DNA of 64,000 nucleotides from Cepaea nemoralis (lineage: Eukaryota; Mollusca; Gastropoda; Stylommatophora; Helicidae). A model generated the notes under the pieces. The model was not told where the DNA came from and searched no databases. It saw nothing but the letters and a program-made list of their open reading frames with translations. The position numbers and the translations under genes were made by a program. Below are positions 33,299 through 43,694 of the stretch, piece by piece. Location of the stretch: contig JACEFZ010011098.1 of the NCBI GenBank assembly GCA_014155875.1, positions 52,501 through 116,500 on the forward strand. Direction: 5' to 3'. How positions within the stretch are numbered: the stretch's first letter is position 1; each line of letters opens with the position of its first letter.

Positions 33299-33630
33299 CG
33301 CAGAGGTGTTTCCAAGGCATCAGGGCTGGGTTCTGTACTGGCCAAGACCTACTGACGCGTCCTCGCCGAGCGTCCTGGGCAACAGGTCCCTTCGAGGTCC
33401 TGGCTAAAGTCAGTAGGATCGTTGATTCCTCCGAAGTCAGAGAGTGTCTGTCTGTACGGCGAGGAACCACCAGTCTGCACACCAATAAGCCAGACATGGG
33501 ACAACGGATACTCACGCAAACCTCAGGTCCTGTATGACATCACACTGATGTTGGACAACAGGATGTCTTCATCCGGGCATACAGGACTTCGCGCTAGAGA
33601 TCACAGCCAGCGAACACAAGCAAGCAAGCA
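33299..33630 (+). mobile_element. S5 retroposon, copy 1, inside the 25 bp array
   Basis: Starts gcagaggtgtttccaagg and ends in AAGCAAGCAAGC. Roughly 93 percent like 36746-37073 by eye. Flanked on both sides by AACTCA-type array, so it entered the minisatellite. Confidence 0.85.
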
Positions 33631-33799
33631 ATTCAACTCAATTTATATTAACTCAACTCAACTCACTAACACAACTCATCTCACTCAATCCAGCTCAGCT
33701 CAACTCAATAAGCCTCATGTTGTGAAAAGGAGTCCTTTACTTCAACATTTGGCACGAAATGGCTGTCTTTATTTTTTTTTATATCATCCAATGTATTTC

Positions 33800-34015
33800 C
33801 GGTTAATATGGTGCGTTGGCAGGTCAGCATGTCGAATGGGTAAGAATGCGTGTTCTTAAACATCCGTTGTGCTGTTGCCGAGGTTAGCGGTTCAACCCCT
33901 ACACCGGATAGTTGGACTAAAATGTTGACCTGACGTCCTTGACTTGGGGACGTAAAGTACAAGTGCCTCTGAAGTCGGAGTGGGTTCGCCGGATGGCGAG
34001 GGACACTGTTAATAG
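33800..34015 (+). repeat. SINE-like S2, left part (split by S3)
   Basis: Head gtcgaatgggtaagaatgc, B box gcggttcaacccctac, body ttggggacgtaaag and ggttcgccggatggcg. It is interrupted at actgttaatag and continues at 34412-34515. Confidence 0.88.
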
Positions 34016-34411
34016 GGAGGCTGCGTGGTCTCGAGGTATGGTGTCCTCCTCGAGTGCTGGAGATCCCGGATTCATGCACTGGTGAAGACCGGTATTTTTT
34101 CTCGTGGACTTCTAGTAATAAAATTTCCCCTGGTCTCTGGGTAGCGACATCGGACGCCCGTGTATATTTTTGCGCACGTAAAAAAATCCCTTGGCAGTTG
34201 GAAATCGATAAAGAGTAGCTTAACGGCGCTGCCCGGGCAAAATTTCGAGTTAAAAATCTACCCAAAGTATTTCAGGATCCTCGTCGGTGCTACAGAGTTC
34301 GTGCACTGAGCTGAGTTTCTCCAGACTCAGGTTTGAGTCAGGAGGAGAACGGAGCACTTATGGGTTGCACCCGTGTGCCGTGATGTTGATCCACCGACTA
34401 AACTAAACTAA
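34016..34411 (+). mobile_element. S3 SINE with perfect 11 bp TSD, inside S2
   Basis: tRNA-like head (gcgtggtctcgaggtatgg, then gatcccggattcatgc), a body of about 300 bp and an (AAACT)n tail (34397-34411). ACTGTTAATAG flanks it at 34005-34015 and 34412-34422. Second copy at 40264-40650. Confidence 0.93.
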
Positions 34412-34515
34412 ACTGTTAATAGAGAAAGCTAACCCACACGCAACAATCAGTCCATCACTACTATAAATAATGCTATGGACTACGCTTGAGTTCAAAGCAA
34501 GCGAGCGCAAAAACA
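34412..34515 (+). repeat. SINE-like S2, right part
   Basis: actgttaatagagaaagct, acccacacgcaacaatc and cttgagttcaaagcaagcg, ending in gcgcaaaaaca. Confidence 0.88.
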
Positions 34516-34690
34516 AATATGGTGCGTTGTAGATCAGTATGACCAAATGGATAAGACCGCTCGCTCTGAAACTTCTGGTGTGCTGATGCCGAGGTAGCGG
34601 GTTCAACCCCTACACCGGTCTGTTGGACTAAAATGTTGATTTCTCATCCTTGACTTGGGGACGTAAATTACAAGTACTTTAGCAGTCGGG
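34516..34690 (+). repeat. SINE-like S2, 3'-truncated
   Basis: Head gaccaaatggataagaccgc with B box gcgggttcaacccctac, body to aattacaagtactttagc. It directly follows the previous S2 in the same orientation. Confidence 0.85.
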
Positions 34691-35171
34691 GTGGCTCATC
34701 ACTGTCTGGTAAGTCAGCGAACTAACTTCTATGCCTCAGCGAACTACATACGCAAGTTGTGGATGTAGACATAGGACTATTGGTTGGCAGTGGTCACTTG
34801 CAGGTCAGAGATTCCAGGCCCGGTAGGATAACTATGACTGTCAATTGTTATGTTGTTAAGTGTGTCCTTAGTCTCCTTTCTTTCTTCTACTTCTATAAGT
34901 GTCAAACAATACACATGAATTCATGTATGAACCGGCTAGTCTGCTGTTGAACGTACGGACACAACACTGAGAAGTAAATAGAAATTTAGCGTGAGCGTTC
35001 GTGAGTGGTTAGGATGTTACGCCAACATTGACATGAGAGCGGTCAGTGGAGAATTCTATGCCAGCACTCAACGTTAGCTACGGGAGAGAACGACCTGCTA
35101 CCTACTTACTCTTCTGTGCACTTAGGTAGACATACAATATGCGATTTTTAAAAAAATTTTTTTGGGTTTTG
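34691..35171. other. unassigned
   Basis: gtgagcgttcgtgagtggttagg near 34990 is A-box-like but has no partner B box. No gene supported. Confidence 0.3.
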
Positions 35172-35420
35172 TTTTTTGTTTTTGTTTTGCGTTCGTTCGT
35201 ATTTAACTCAAACGTAGTCCATACATGTGTTACTACTTCTAGTGCACTGGACTGAATTTTGCGTGTGGATTAGCTTTCCCTATTATCAGTGTCCCTCGCC
35301 ATCAGGCGAACCCACTCCGACTTCTGAGGTGCTTATAATGTACGTCCTCAAGTCAAGGACGAGAAGTCAACATTTTAGTGCAACTGACAGGTGTAGTAGT
35401 TCAACCTGCTACCCCACACA
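35172..35420 (-). repeat. SINE-like S2
   Basis: gcgttcgttcgtatttaac, gattagctttccctattatc, ccatcaggcgaacccac and tgtagtagttcaacctgc (B box on the minus strand). Confidence 0.8.
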
Positions 35421-35617
35421 CCAGATATTTAATCGCTCTTCTGCATTCAGTATGCCGAGCTGCAGACAATGCGATGATCCCAACACTTCACATACCCACA
35501 CCAGGTTCCTGCATCCAGGTTTGTTTGATTGATATTGTTGTAAAGAGACACAGACGGACGAATTAGCACAGAAGATACCGGGAACATTTGGAAGCAAATG
35601 ATGCTTCTGTTCTCTCA

Positions 35618-35648
35618 TTATTATTATTATTATTATTATTATTCCACT

Positions 35649-35680
<32 letters not shown>

Positions 35681-35702
35681 TTCTTCTTCTTCTTCTTCTT
35701 CC
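35618..35702. repeat. (ATT)n and (TTC)n microsatellites
   Basis: ATT x 8 at 35618-35642, then TTC with CCTC interruptions to 35702. No S4 or LINE-B end adjoins this TTC tract, unlike the two large ones. Confidence 0.9.
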
Positions 35703-35851
35703 TCCGTGTCTTCTTCGTCCAGGTCGTTCTAAAGATCACTTAAGGTTCCCTGTGTCCGTGTACACCGGTGTAGCCATTTTTCACCTTTCGGCCAAGACAT
35801 CCGACATCACCACAGCATTATGTGCGTGTGTCTGTGGAGGGGAGGGGAGAG

Positions 35852-35983
35852 AGAGAGGATGCATTAGACCCCCATGAATCCCCTCTCTCACCCATGCTGC
35901 AATAAGCCAACCTTTTAGAGAGGATGCATTAGACCCCCATGAATCCCCTCTCTCACCCATGCTGCAAAATAAGTCAACCTTTT
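35852..35983. repeat. 65 bp tandem duplication
   Basis: agagaggatgcattagacc through gccaaccttttt occurs twice, 35852-35916 and 35917-35983, nearly identical. Confidence 0.95.
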
Positions 35984-36733
35984 CTTCCCCCAGACCTAAC
36001 CTTGGAGTTGATGTACGGTCTTGGTCAGTTCTGTTTCAATGACCCTGAGGCAAGTAGTCAAGCTTCGTGTCGCCGACTGCATTCATCTCTTTTGTCCCAC
36101 AGATTTAGTCCAACAGATCAACATTAACTATTGAAAGACATAAAGCGTTGGCTGTGTGTGTTACAGGATGTCCCATTCTCTTTAGCTACCCATGCACCGT
36201 CAAAGTGTTAAGCCAGCTTTTAAAGAGGGTAGTTAAAATCTTTGACCAGTACCATACGAAATGAAATATTTCGTAACAGTTACCATCACTTACACTGGCG
36301 TCCCATTTCGGATGCGTAGATTAATCGAAAGAAAATATATACCTGCCTCTTGTTCGTCATGTCTACACACACATGGATACTTGTCGTGAGCCATTTCATA
36401 TGACTTTTAACCGTAGTGCATGTCACTGAACGGGACTTACATTAAATTAAAAGTTAAATAGCGTACTACTCATCCTGCTATCTCCATGCTATAATGCAAA
36501 TGTGCACTGTATTTGTTCGTTGTCTCTGGCTATACGTTGTATAAATAATATGCTTATTGCCTTTAATGTTTTGTGAGCAGTAAAAGAGATAAGCTTCAAT
36601 GATATTATATGAACACCTGCACATGTTATCGAACACTACCCCTACCTCCTCCCCTTCTACCTGCCCTACACACATAGCAATTATGTTAGGATTGTGGCTT
36701 GCTTCCACTGGTACATTATCCTATGCTCATTGT
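35984..36733. other. no recognised feature
   Basis: No repeat match, motif or structured ORF seen. Confidence 0.4.
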
Positions 36734-36745
36734 ACTTGAGAGTTG

Positions 36746-37073
36746 GGACGCAGAGGTGTTTCCAAGGCACCAGGGCCGGGTTATATACTGGCCAAGACCT
36801 ATTGACGCGTCCTCGTCGAGCGTCCTGGGCAACAGGTCCCTTCGGGGTCCTGGCTAAGGTCAGTAGGATCGCCGATTCCTCCGAAGTCGGAGAGTGTCTG
36901 CCTGTATGGCGAGGAACCACCAGTCTGCACACCAATAAGCCAGACATGGGACAACGGATACTCACGCAAACCTCAAGTCCTGTATGACATCACACTGATA
37001 TTGGACAACAGGATGCCTTCATCCGACATACAGGACTTCGCGTTGGAGCTCAAGCCAACGAACATAAGCAAGC
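36746..37073 (+). mobile_element. S5 retroposon with perfect 12 bp TSD
   Basis: 328 bp, ending in aagcaagc. ACTTGAGAGTTG occurs at 36734-36745 and 37074-37085. It has no coding capacity and no clear tRNA head; its source (7SL, 5S or a LINE end) is not evident. Confidence 0.92.
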
Positions 37074-37085
37074 ACTTGAGAGTTG

Positions 37086-37603
37086 CACTGTGCATTGCTG
37101 TACTCTTACATGTAAGTACAATATTATTGCTAACTACACCTCATTACATTTGTTACACCATGCCCATTGGCATTGTTTGAGTCACACATAATGTATGCAG
37201 CGCCTCCTTGCTTCATCCTCGTTCTTTCACCTCCCCCCCCCCCCCCCCCACCTTTTTATTCTAAATCGACAAGCCTGATGTCACAGTGGGGCCTTCGGTC
37301 GATCCTCTCTTCGATTTCCAGACTTATTGTCTGCCCAGGATGCTCAGCGGTGGGGTGACCCTCGGTTAGCATAAACCCTGACCTTTCATGTTAAAGCCTT
37401 TGCTCCCTGCTCGTTGTTATAATTATCGCACTGATATTCTTCTGCCTCTGCTGCCTTCCATCGTTCGGTGGAGCTTGGGCCATCGGCAAACTCACGTTCA
37501 GCTCTGTGTAGGCTTGTTAGTTTTATAGGAGTTGAGATAGCCAGTCACGCTAACCTTCCTCAGTCGCCTCCTACGACATGCACGGTAGGTTTGTTTTTTT
37601 TAA
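37086..37603. other. unassigned, with poly-C tract
   Basis: C run of about 18 at 37230-37248. gcttgggccatcggcaaac and cgcctcctacgacatgcacgg (37475-37585) do not match other repeats here. Confidence 0.35.
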
Positions 37604-37832
37604 GTTGCATATCCTTTACACGATGTTGCAGTCAACACCAGCATTTTACTGCCGTTGTCTTGGCATGATTTACGTTCAGTAGTTTGCCATTGTTTTCTGA
37701 ACGACCAACTCCCGCACCATAACGTTAAAACCAGCGCGACACGGTCTGCAGCCAAATCGGTCACCGCTGTGTTTCGAACGCGGGTAAGCGGCATTACGAA
37801 TCGCGTCCGCAACGCCATCGCCACGGAGAAAA
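37604..37832 (-). repeat. SINE-like S1, full-length
   Basis: catatcctttacacgatgttg, core, gtgtttcgaacgcgggtaag (B box on the minus strand) and gcaacgccatcgccacgg at the head. An eight-T run at 37592-37599 marks the A tail. Confidence 0.85.
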
Positions 37833-38663
37833 GGTAGGTTACAGTGCCACTTTTCTTTGCTTCTCTTATGGGCCCCAGATACACATCTATTTTAAGGCTA
37901 TTTCTTATCGATAACACACGCACAAAAGTCGTGTGACGTAGGCTAACTCCACCCTGCAAGTATGGCCCAGTGAACAATTTGAGAAGCATTGGGTTAAGTG
38001 TCTTCCGCTTGCATCACCCCACGCTCCAGTCAAGCTCTCTCGCGCGCATTTCCTCTCAGTTTCTGAATCTATAACACACGGGTCCCCGGCTCGTAACTCT
38101 CGTTGATTCGCCCGTTAACCTTTGCCCTCGCATAACTGCGCCCCTTTTTCCTTTCTCCTGCCGCGCTACCCGCCGTTTCTCCACTGCATCATTACCTGGG
38201 ATATTATTTTTTCATTGCCCGCGTTCATGGGAAAATCGGATCGGACAGAATTTCATGTTTTCCGTACCGTTTCCCCCCGTATCTTGGCGCTACGATCATC
38301 ATCGTGCGAACCCAATAGCGGGAGACGATACGCGGGTTTACGAGGTGATCCCGCTCAGTCGAGACACAGAACACGCCTTCATTTTCTGTAGGTCGGTGCA
38401 TTCAGCCCTGCCAGCCTTAAGGTGGCTTTCAACCTATGCTGTGCTTTAACAGTCCATAGTGTAATAAATTAATTATTGATTGCATGGCATTGGGTGGGAA
38501 GCATATAATCGGGCATAGGTATATATATGTTATAGGGCCACAGTCAAGCGTATTTGTGATTAGTGATTTGCGAGGTTGTCGATTAATCATACATATATTT
38601 AGTTAGCAATGTTGACAGTGATTGGGGAACAGTTATAGATATTACAATAACAGAGAGGTCTGT
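37833..38663. other. no recognised feature
   Basis: Moderate GC sequence with short frames at 38122-38449 that overlap in two phases and have no motif. I cannot support a gene. Confidence 0.35.
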
Positions 38664-38960
38664 ATGGCGGAATGGATAAGAACGCGCATTCTTAAACATC
38701 CAGTGTGCCGATGCCAAGGCAAGAGGTTCAACCCCTACACCGGACAGTTGGACTAAATTATTGACTTCTCGTCCTTGATTTAGGGACGTAAATTACAAGT
38801 AGGCCTACCTCTGAAGTCGGAGGTGGTTCGCCTGATGGTGAGAGACACTGGTAATAGGGAAAGCTAATCCACAAGCAAAATTCAGTCCAGCACTACTAAA
38901 AAGAGTGTTATGGACTACGCTTGAGTTCAAACGCGAGCGAGCGCCGAAAAGAAAAACAAA
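38664..38960 (+). repeat. SINE-like S2, full-length
   Basis: Best S2 copy: head tatggcggaatggataagaa, B box gaggttcaacccctacacc, body with acgtaaattacaagtagg and ggttcgcctgatggtgag, 3' end gagttcaaacgcgagcgagc and an A-rich tail. Confidence 0.88.
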
Positions 38961-39194
38961 ATTAAAATAAGAATGCAAAACACAAGAGGAACTTGCATAG
39001 CACTAGGAAATGTGTGAAAGTTAGAGAATGTTAAACGTATCAACTAACTTAGAATAAAGCGTTTAAAAATGTAAACACCCTTTTAAATGCCATAAGGCGC
39101 ATTGAGTATATGGTGCTCAACTCATATTGAATAGACCCATCGGCGCCGGCGGTTGATGTGGTCAGTATCGCACTCGTCTAAGTACTTCCCATGT

Positions 39195-39523
39195 TAGGCT
39201 TCCCATGGACAGACAGAAAACCCAATGAACAAGTCCTTCAAGAAACAAATGAAGATCGTAAACTGATTAGAGACATTAGACGTAGGCAGTCAAAGTTTTT
39301 TGGGCATGTTATGAGAAGAGATGGATTGGAGAACTTGCTAACGACTGGCAAGATGGAAGGGAAGAGACCAAGGGGAAGACCAAGAATTAAATACCTGGAT
39401 GGCTTGGCCACTTGGCATGGTCGAGACAGAAATACGGAGCTGATCCACGACTCTGGTGATCGAGTAAGATGGCGAAACATGACCGCCCACGCTTATCGGC
39501 ATGGCACATGATGGATGGATGGT
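39195..39523 (+). mobile_element. LINE-A 3' end, (TGGA)n-like tail
   Basis: Open frame at 39191-39511 encodes the LINE-A tail: RRRQSKFFGHVMRRDGLENL, GRPRIKYLDGLATWHGRDR, ending HGT and stop. The tail is atgatggatggatgg. 5'-truncated, no nonsense codon in this part. Confidence 0.88.
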
Positions 39524-39640
39524 TACGTTGGGAGCCCAGTGAGCTAATATATTTTGGGACACCTGCTGCATGGCTGGAGTGAGCACGTATGGGAGTGTCC
39601 AGTGTACAGTGACATAATATAACAGTTACGCTACCACGCA

Positions 39641-39728
39641 TGTTATTGTGCGTGCTGGCTAGTAAATTAGTTCATGGACATTCCTGTTATTGTGCGTGCT
39701 GGCTAGTAGATTAGTTCATGGACATTCC
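39641..39728. repeat. 44 bp tandem duplication
   Basis: tgttattgtgcgtgctggc through tcatggacattcc twice, one mismatch. Confidence 0.95.
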
Positions 39729-39789
39729 ATTTTACTGGACAGTTTCTGTCGACTGCAGATCTTAGGGGGAGATCGTCGGCCATTTTTTT

Positions 39790-40255
39790 GGTTGTTGTTG
39801 ACGGAAATGCGTTGTGCCTGTTTACAGCAGAGCTGCGATATTCTAACCTTCCAGCAGACACATCTCGTCTTCTTTCATGCATTTGTCAACCGGGTTAGCC
39901 TACCCGAGATGTAACGAAGGACATTCCGCGGTCTTGGTGTTGTGACATTCTCTCCGTCCCTCTATCTACAGGTGATGTCTCTAACAGGCCCGTTCAGATC
40001 CGCCACAAGCATGCCGGTTGGCCCTCAAAGGAAGGCAGGGGCAGACCACGGGCTCTTAGAGCGACTCCACTTCTTAATACCACCCCCCCCCCCTCAAAAA
40101 GACCCTTAGCAGGAAACTGAAGTAGCTATATGAAGTGTTGGGACCAGCACATTTTTCAGACCTGAATGCACGAAGGATATGGTGGCAGTCTTTCCTTCTC
40201 GTAGCGAACGGTGAGCTCAGGCATTGAATCCTCGTCCGACCATGCTCATGTCACT
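39790..40255 (-). mobile_element. S4 long-form copy
   Basis: GTT-rich tail, S4 body (gcgttgtgcctgtttacag, ccgggttagcctacccg), then further right ctcaaaggaaggcaggggc, the reverse complement of the ccctgccttcctttgaggg segment in the element at 2593-4254. It supports S4 being the end of that longer element. A C run sits at 40081-40094. Confidence 0.65.
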
Positions 40256-40263
40256 GTCAGCGC

Positions 40264-40650
40264 AACTTTAGTTTAGTTTAGTCGATGGATCAACATCACG
40301 GCTTACGAGTGTAACCCATAAGTGCTAGGTTCTACTCCTAACTCAAGCCTGAGTCCGGAGAATCTCAGCTCAATGCATGAACTCCGTAGCATCGGCGAGG
40401 ATCCTGAAATACTTTGGGTAGATTTTTAAATCGAAATGTTGCCTGGGCAGCGCCGTTAGGCAACCCTTTTTTGATTTCCAACTGCCAAGGGATTTTTTAC
40501 GTGGGCGTCCGATCTCACTACCCAGAGACGAGGGGAAATTGTGTTACTAGAAGTCCACGTGAAAAAATCCCGGCGGTCACCAGGGCTTGAACCCAGGACC
40601 TCCAGCACTCGAGGCGGACACCATACCTCAAGACCACTCAGCCCCCGCAA
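40264..40650 (-). mobile_element. S3 SINE, full-length
   Basis: ctttagtttagtttagtc is the (AAACT)n tail reversed. The head on the minus strand has ggtcctgggttcaagccc, a perfect pol III B box, and gtggtcttgaggtatggtg as A-box side. cgcaa on both sides (40261, 40646) may be a remnant TSD. Confidence 0.85.
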
Positions 40651-40659
40651 TTTCCCAAC

Positions 40660-41210
40660 CGTTACACCAAAGCGCCCGCTATTTTAACATTGATCCTGTA
40701 TAGTTTTCTGGATTTGTTTTGGGGAATGTCCTAGGGAAAGACTTCGATTAGAGGGTCTTCACCTTCTCTGTAAGCTCAGGTGACATGCTATAGGAAGCAC
40801 TTAGCCAGGCAGGATAGTGGAAAAACCTGTTGGGCGTTTGAAGTTTTTCTGATAATTTTGAAAACACTGCAACTCTAGTAGCTTCCTCCTATTTCGTTAA
40901 ACTGTTTTTGGTGTAAAGTAATGCAAAGTCTCTTAACTTTATACTCCTAGCAAATTGCTACCACCTGCGTACAAATGTTTTTTGTATTATGTTTTTCTTG
41001 CCAAAGGATCCAGTTCCAAAGGATCCTTTTAATTCCATATTTGCTTCTAAGGCCTCTTGTGTTGCTTCTATTTCTTCTTCATGCTGGTCATACTTTCTTT
41101 TCTTTTTTTCTGTATTAAGAGAATGACAATCCATTTAAACAAAATTAACTTAAATACGATTAGGCTGCACAAGTCATCAAAACAGGCTGCGGTAAAACCT
41201 ACAGCCTATA
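40660..41210. other. no recognised feature
   Basis: Contains aaaggatccagttcc/aaaggatcc (40993-41025) as a short direct repeat. No gene. Confidence 0.4.
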
Positions 41211-41214
41211 TGCC

Positions 41215-41445
41215 ACATCGAGAGAGAAGGCGAAGGCAGAAGGTGGGTATTGGGAGAATGGAAGAAGAGGAAGAAGATGGGGAGGTGAACGAAAATGAAG
41301 AAAATAAGGAAGAAGTGGAAGAAGAAGAGGGGGAAGACGACGACGAAGAAGAATCTGAAGAAAAAGATGAGGAGGTCGAGGATGAAGAGAAGGAGGAGGA
41401 TTAGGAGAAGAAGGAGGAAGAGGAGGAGGAACAACAACAACAACA
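41215..41445. repeat. decayed (GAA)n / (CAA)n tract
   Basis: Purine-rich, with CAACAACAACAAC at 41431-41448. An acidic frame (41057-41404) with Glu/Asp runs overlaps it and has a Leu/Phe-rich start. I read it as microsatellite, not gene. Confidence 0.75.
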
Positions 41446-42344
41446 ACAAACCTACAGCATGGTGATGACAGATGAAAGAAATAATCACGCGGCGTAGCAG
41501 GCAGCAAGCGTTCCGAGGTCCGCTAATTGAACCGGCCAACCAGCCTGGTTAAAATGTTTTATTTAGAGTCGAACATACACTTTCACGTGATACAGCCCGA
41601 GCGAATTTGTTTGGTGTTTTTGTTATATCTGTTGCTGCTATTGCTGTAGATAGTGAATGCTCTTCAAGTTAATTGGTTTGTTGATGCTCTTCAGTTGTTG
41701 CCACTCTTCGGCCCAAAGCGTTGATATCTATCATGGTGAAGTTGGTTTAAAGACTGTTCTCACCACCCAGTACCGAAGTACTTCACGTGTTCGAAGTGAT
41801 GTATTAGGATATAACCAGGTCATGACTCGACGTAACACATACAGACTGGCGAGGCTGGTCTACGTTGGTCACGTTTTGTCCAGGGGCTTTAGGCATTTCA
41901 TTATCAACAGGCTTCTACTAAATGTCGAGGCGGAGTCCTAGAAAATGCAACCTATCGACTTGAAGAATAATCAATCGATATTCTAACGTTATGTCTGGTT
42001 GGTATTACTGAACGGCTGTTAAAAGACATTGCGTCTTGAATACGTTCAAATCATAACAAAAATTAAACCGAATATTCAAATATTATATTGTGAATTTTTT
42101 TCCAGCAAACAAAGATTACAACGAACGCGTGACACATACAGCCAGCGGCTGTTTCTTTGTTGGTCCAATGCCTTGCTAGGAGATGTGAAAAGCCAAAACG
42201 TTACACCCCTGTGCCTCTTTCCTTTGGGTTCTTTACTTTTTCTTGGGAAGTAATCAAGCATAAATATCTGATATTGAAATATGTGGGGATTTTGTTACGT
42301 TGAAACACGGGACATTTAGCAAGCCTAGCTGCGCGAAGTCGGAA
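41446..42344. other. unassigned
   Basis: A short plus frame (41657-41941) has an RLARLVYVGHVLSRGF-like stretch faintly like the LINE (Y/F)GHV motif; too weak to call. Confidence 0.3.
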
Positions 42345-42424
42345 CTGCTGCTGCTGCTGTTGCTGTTGCTGCTGCTGCTACTGTTGCTACTGCTGCTGCT
42401 GCTGTTACTCCTCCTCCTTCTTCT

Positions 42425-42456
<32 letters not shown>

Positions 42457-42710
42457 TTCTTCTTCTTCTTCTTCTTCTTCTTCTTCTTCTTCTTCTACCC
42501 TATCCTCGTGTTCTTCCTCCTCTGATTCTTCTTCTTCTTCTTCTTCTTCTTCTTCTCTTCTTCTTCTTCTTCTTCTTCTTCTTCTTCTTCTTCTTCTTCT
42601 TCTTCTTCTTCTTCTTCTTCTTCTTCTTCTTCTTCTTCTCCTCCTCCTTCATCGTTTTGTTTTTTTCTCCTACTTCTTCTACCCTATCCCTGTGTTCCTT
42701 CTCCTCTTCT

Positions 42711-42742
<32 letters not shown>

Positions 42743-42812
42743 TTCTTCTTCTTCTTCTTCTTCTTCTTCTTCTTCTTCTTCTTCTTCTTCTTCTTCTTCT
42801 TCTTCTTCTTCT
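42345..42812. repeat. CTG then CTT trinucleotide tract
   Basis: CTG-rich at 42346-42410, then TTC to 42812 with the phrase accctatcc.cgtgttc.tcctc repeated at about 42497 and 42681, which suggests an internal duplication of about 185 bp. It joins a LINE endonuclease fragment at its right end. Confidence 0.93.
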
Positions 42813-43055
42813 TGTCCATAAACTGCTTGGATGTTGTTGATACCAGGTGTTATCAATAATCAGATTATGCTCTTTTGCCCATTGTACAAGTCTGCTACCT
42901 TTTTCATTCTGCTCCCCTAGTCCAAACTTCTCTCCTGTGCATCCGTCTTGTTGATTTCCAACTTTAGCATTAAAGTCACCCATTGTTACATTTAATTCTG
43001 AATACTTGCACTTCTTGAAGACATTCTCCAAATCATTATAAAATTCATGATACAC
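42813..43055 (-). pseudogene. LINE APE endonuclease fragment
   Basis: Minus-strand frame with TMGDFNAKVGNQQDG (catalytic GDFN motif of APE-type endonucleases) and EKGSRLVQWAKEHNLIIDNT. About 80 codons, then the frame runs into the GAA tract. RTE-like; both ends truncated. Confidence 0.85.
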
Positions 43056-43694
43056 TTAGACTGTATGCTAATGTATATAAGACATGAATGACATACCAAA
43101 ATTGTATGTTAATGTATATAAGACACAAAAACACACATACTGCTCTGATTCACCAGAAGAGGACGCAACGCGACATAAATGGATTTTTTTAAAACCTTGC
43201 ACCAAATTTAACATGTTCAGAAAACTCCCAAGCCCGGATTTGTAATTACAGTTGTGTTCATGGAGCCGTGAAGTCTTCAACAGGCGCCATTGACACACGC
43301 GACCAGGGAAAAGGCGGGTCTTTATACAGGCAGTACAAGCATCGGCCCGGGTATAACATTTTATATGTCAAAATACACACCCACGCAAGCAACGAAACAA
43401 AACATGACAATATATCTAGACAAGTTTTTCGCGATTCTGTTGCAGAAAAGGGTATATAATTAAAATTGTTTCGTATACAAAAGCTGAGAGTTGTAAGAGC
43501 AAGCATTGTAGCTTTGATTCTAAGGAGGAGTGTGTTGTTCACATTCTCCTGGTAGAATCGAGATATAATTGAACTAGTTTTTCTTTCTTTTGTTTTCTTT
43601 CTGTCTTTTTTCTGTTTGGAGAGTCTCTTGTTATAGAAGCCCGTTGATTTGAGTTTGTCGCTGTCTTGTATGCGACATGAAAAATTGAAAACTG
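43056..43694. other. satellite left flank
   Basis: gtatgctaatgtatataagac recurs diverged at 43104. No gene; one long minus frame merely extends out of the satellite. Confidence 0.5.

Noticed and set aside
37833..38460. Host exon in a GC-richer stretch
   Set aside because: Overlapping short frames in two phases, no splice-site-bounded motif, no recognisable domain.
39195..39540. TSD for the LINE-A copy at 39195
   Set aside because: Flanks gttaggcttc and gttacgttgg share only four bases; not convincing.
41057..41404. Acidic secreted protein gene (Leu/Phe-rich start then Glu/Asp runs)
   Set aside because: The acidic part is a decaying GAA/GAC tract and the start lacks supporting promoter or homologous motif.
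42300..43055. Long Leu/Ser/Phe and Glu/Arg ORFs
   Set aside because: Triplet-repeat artefacts; only the endonuclease part at 42813-43055 is real sequence homology.
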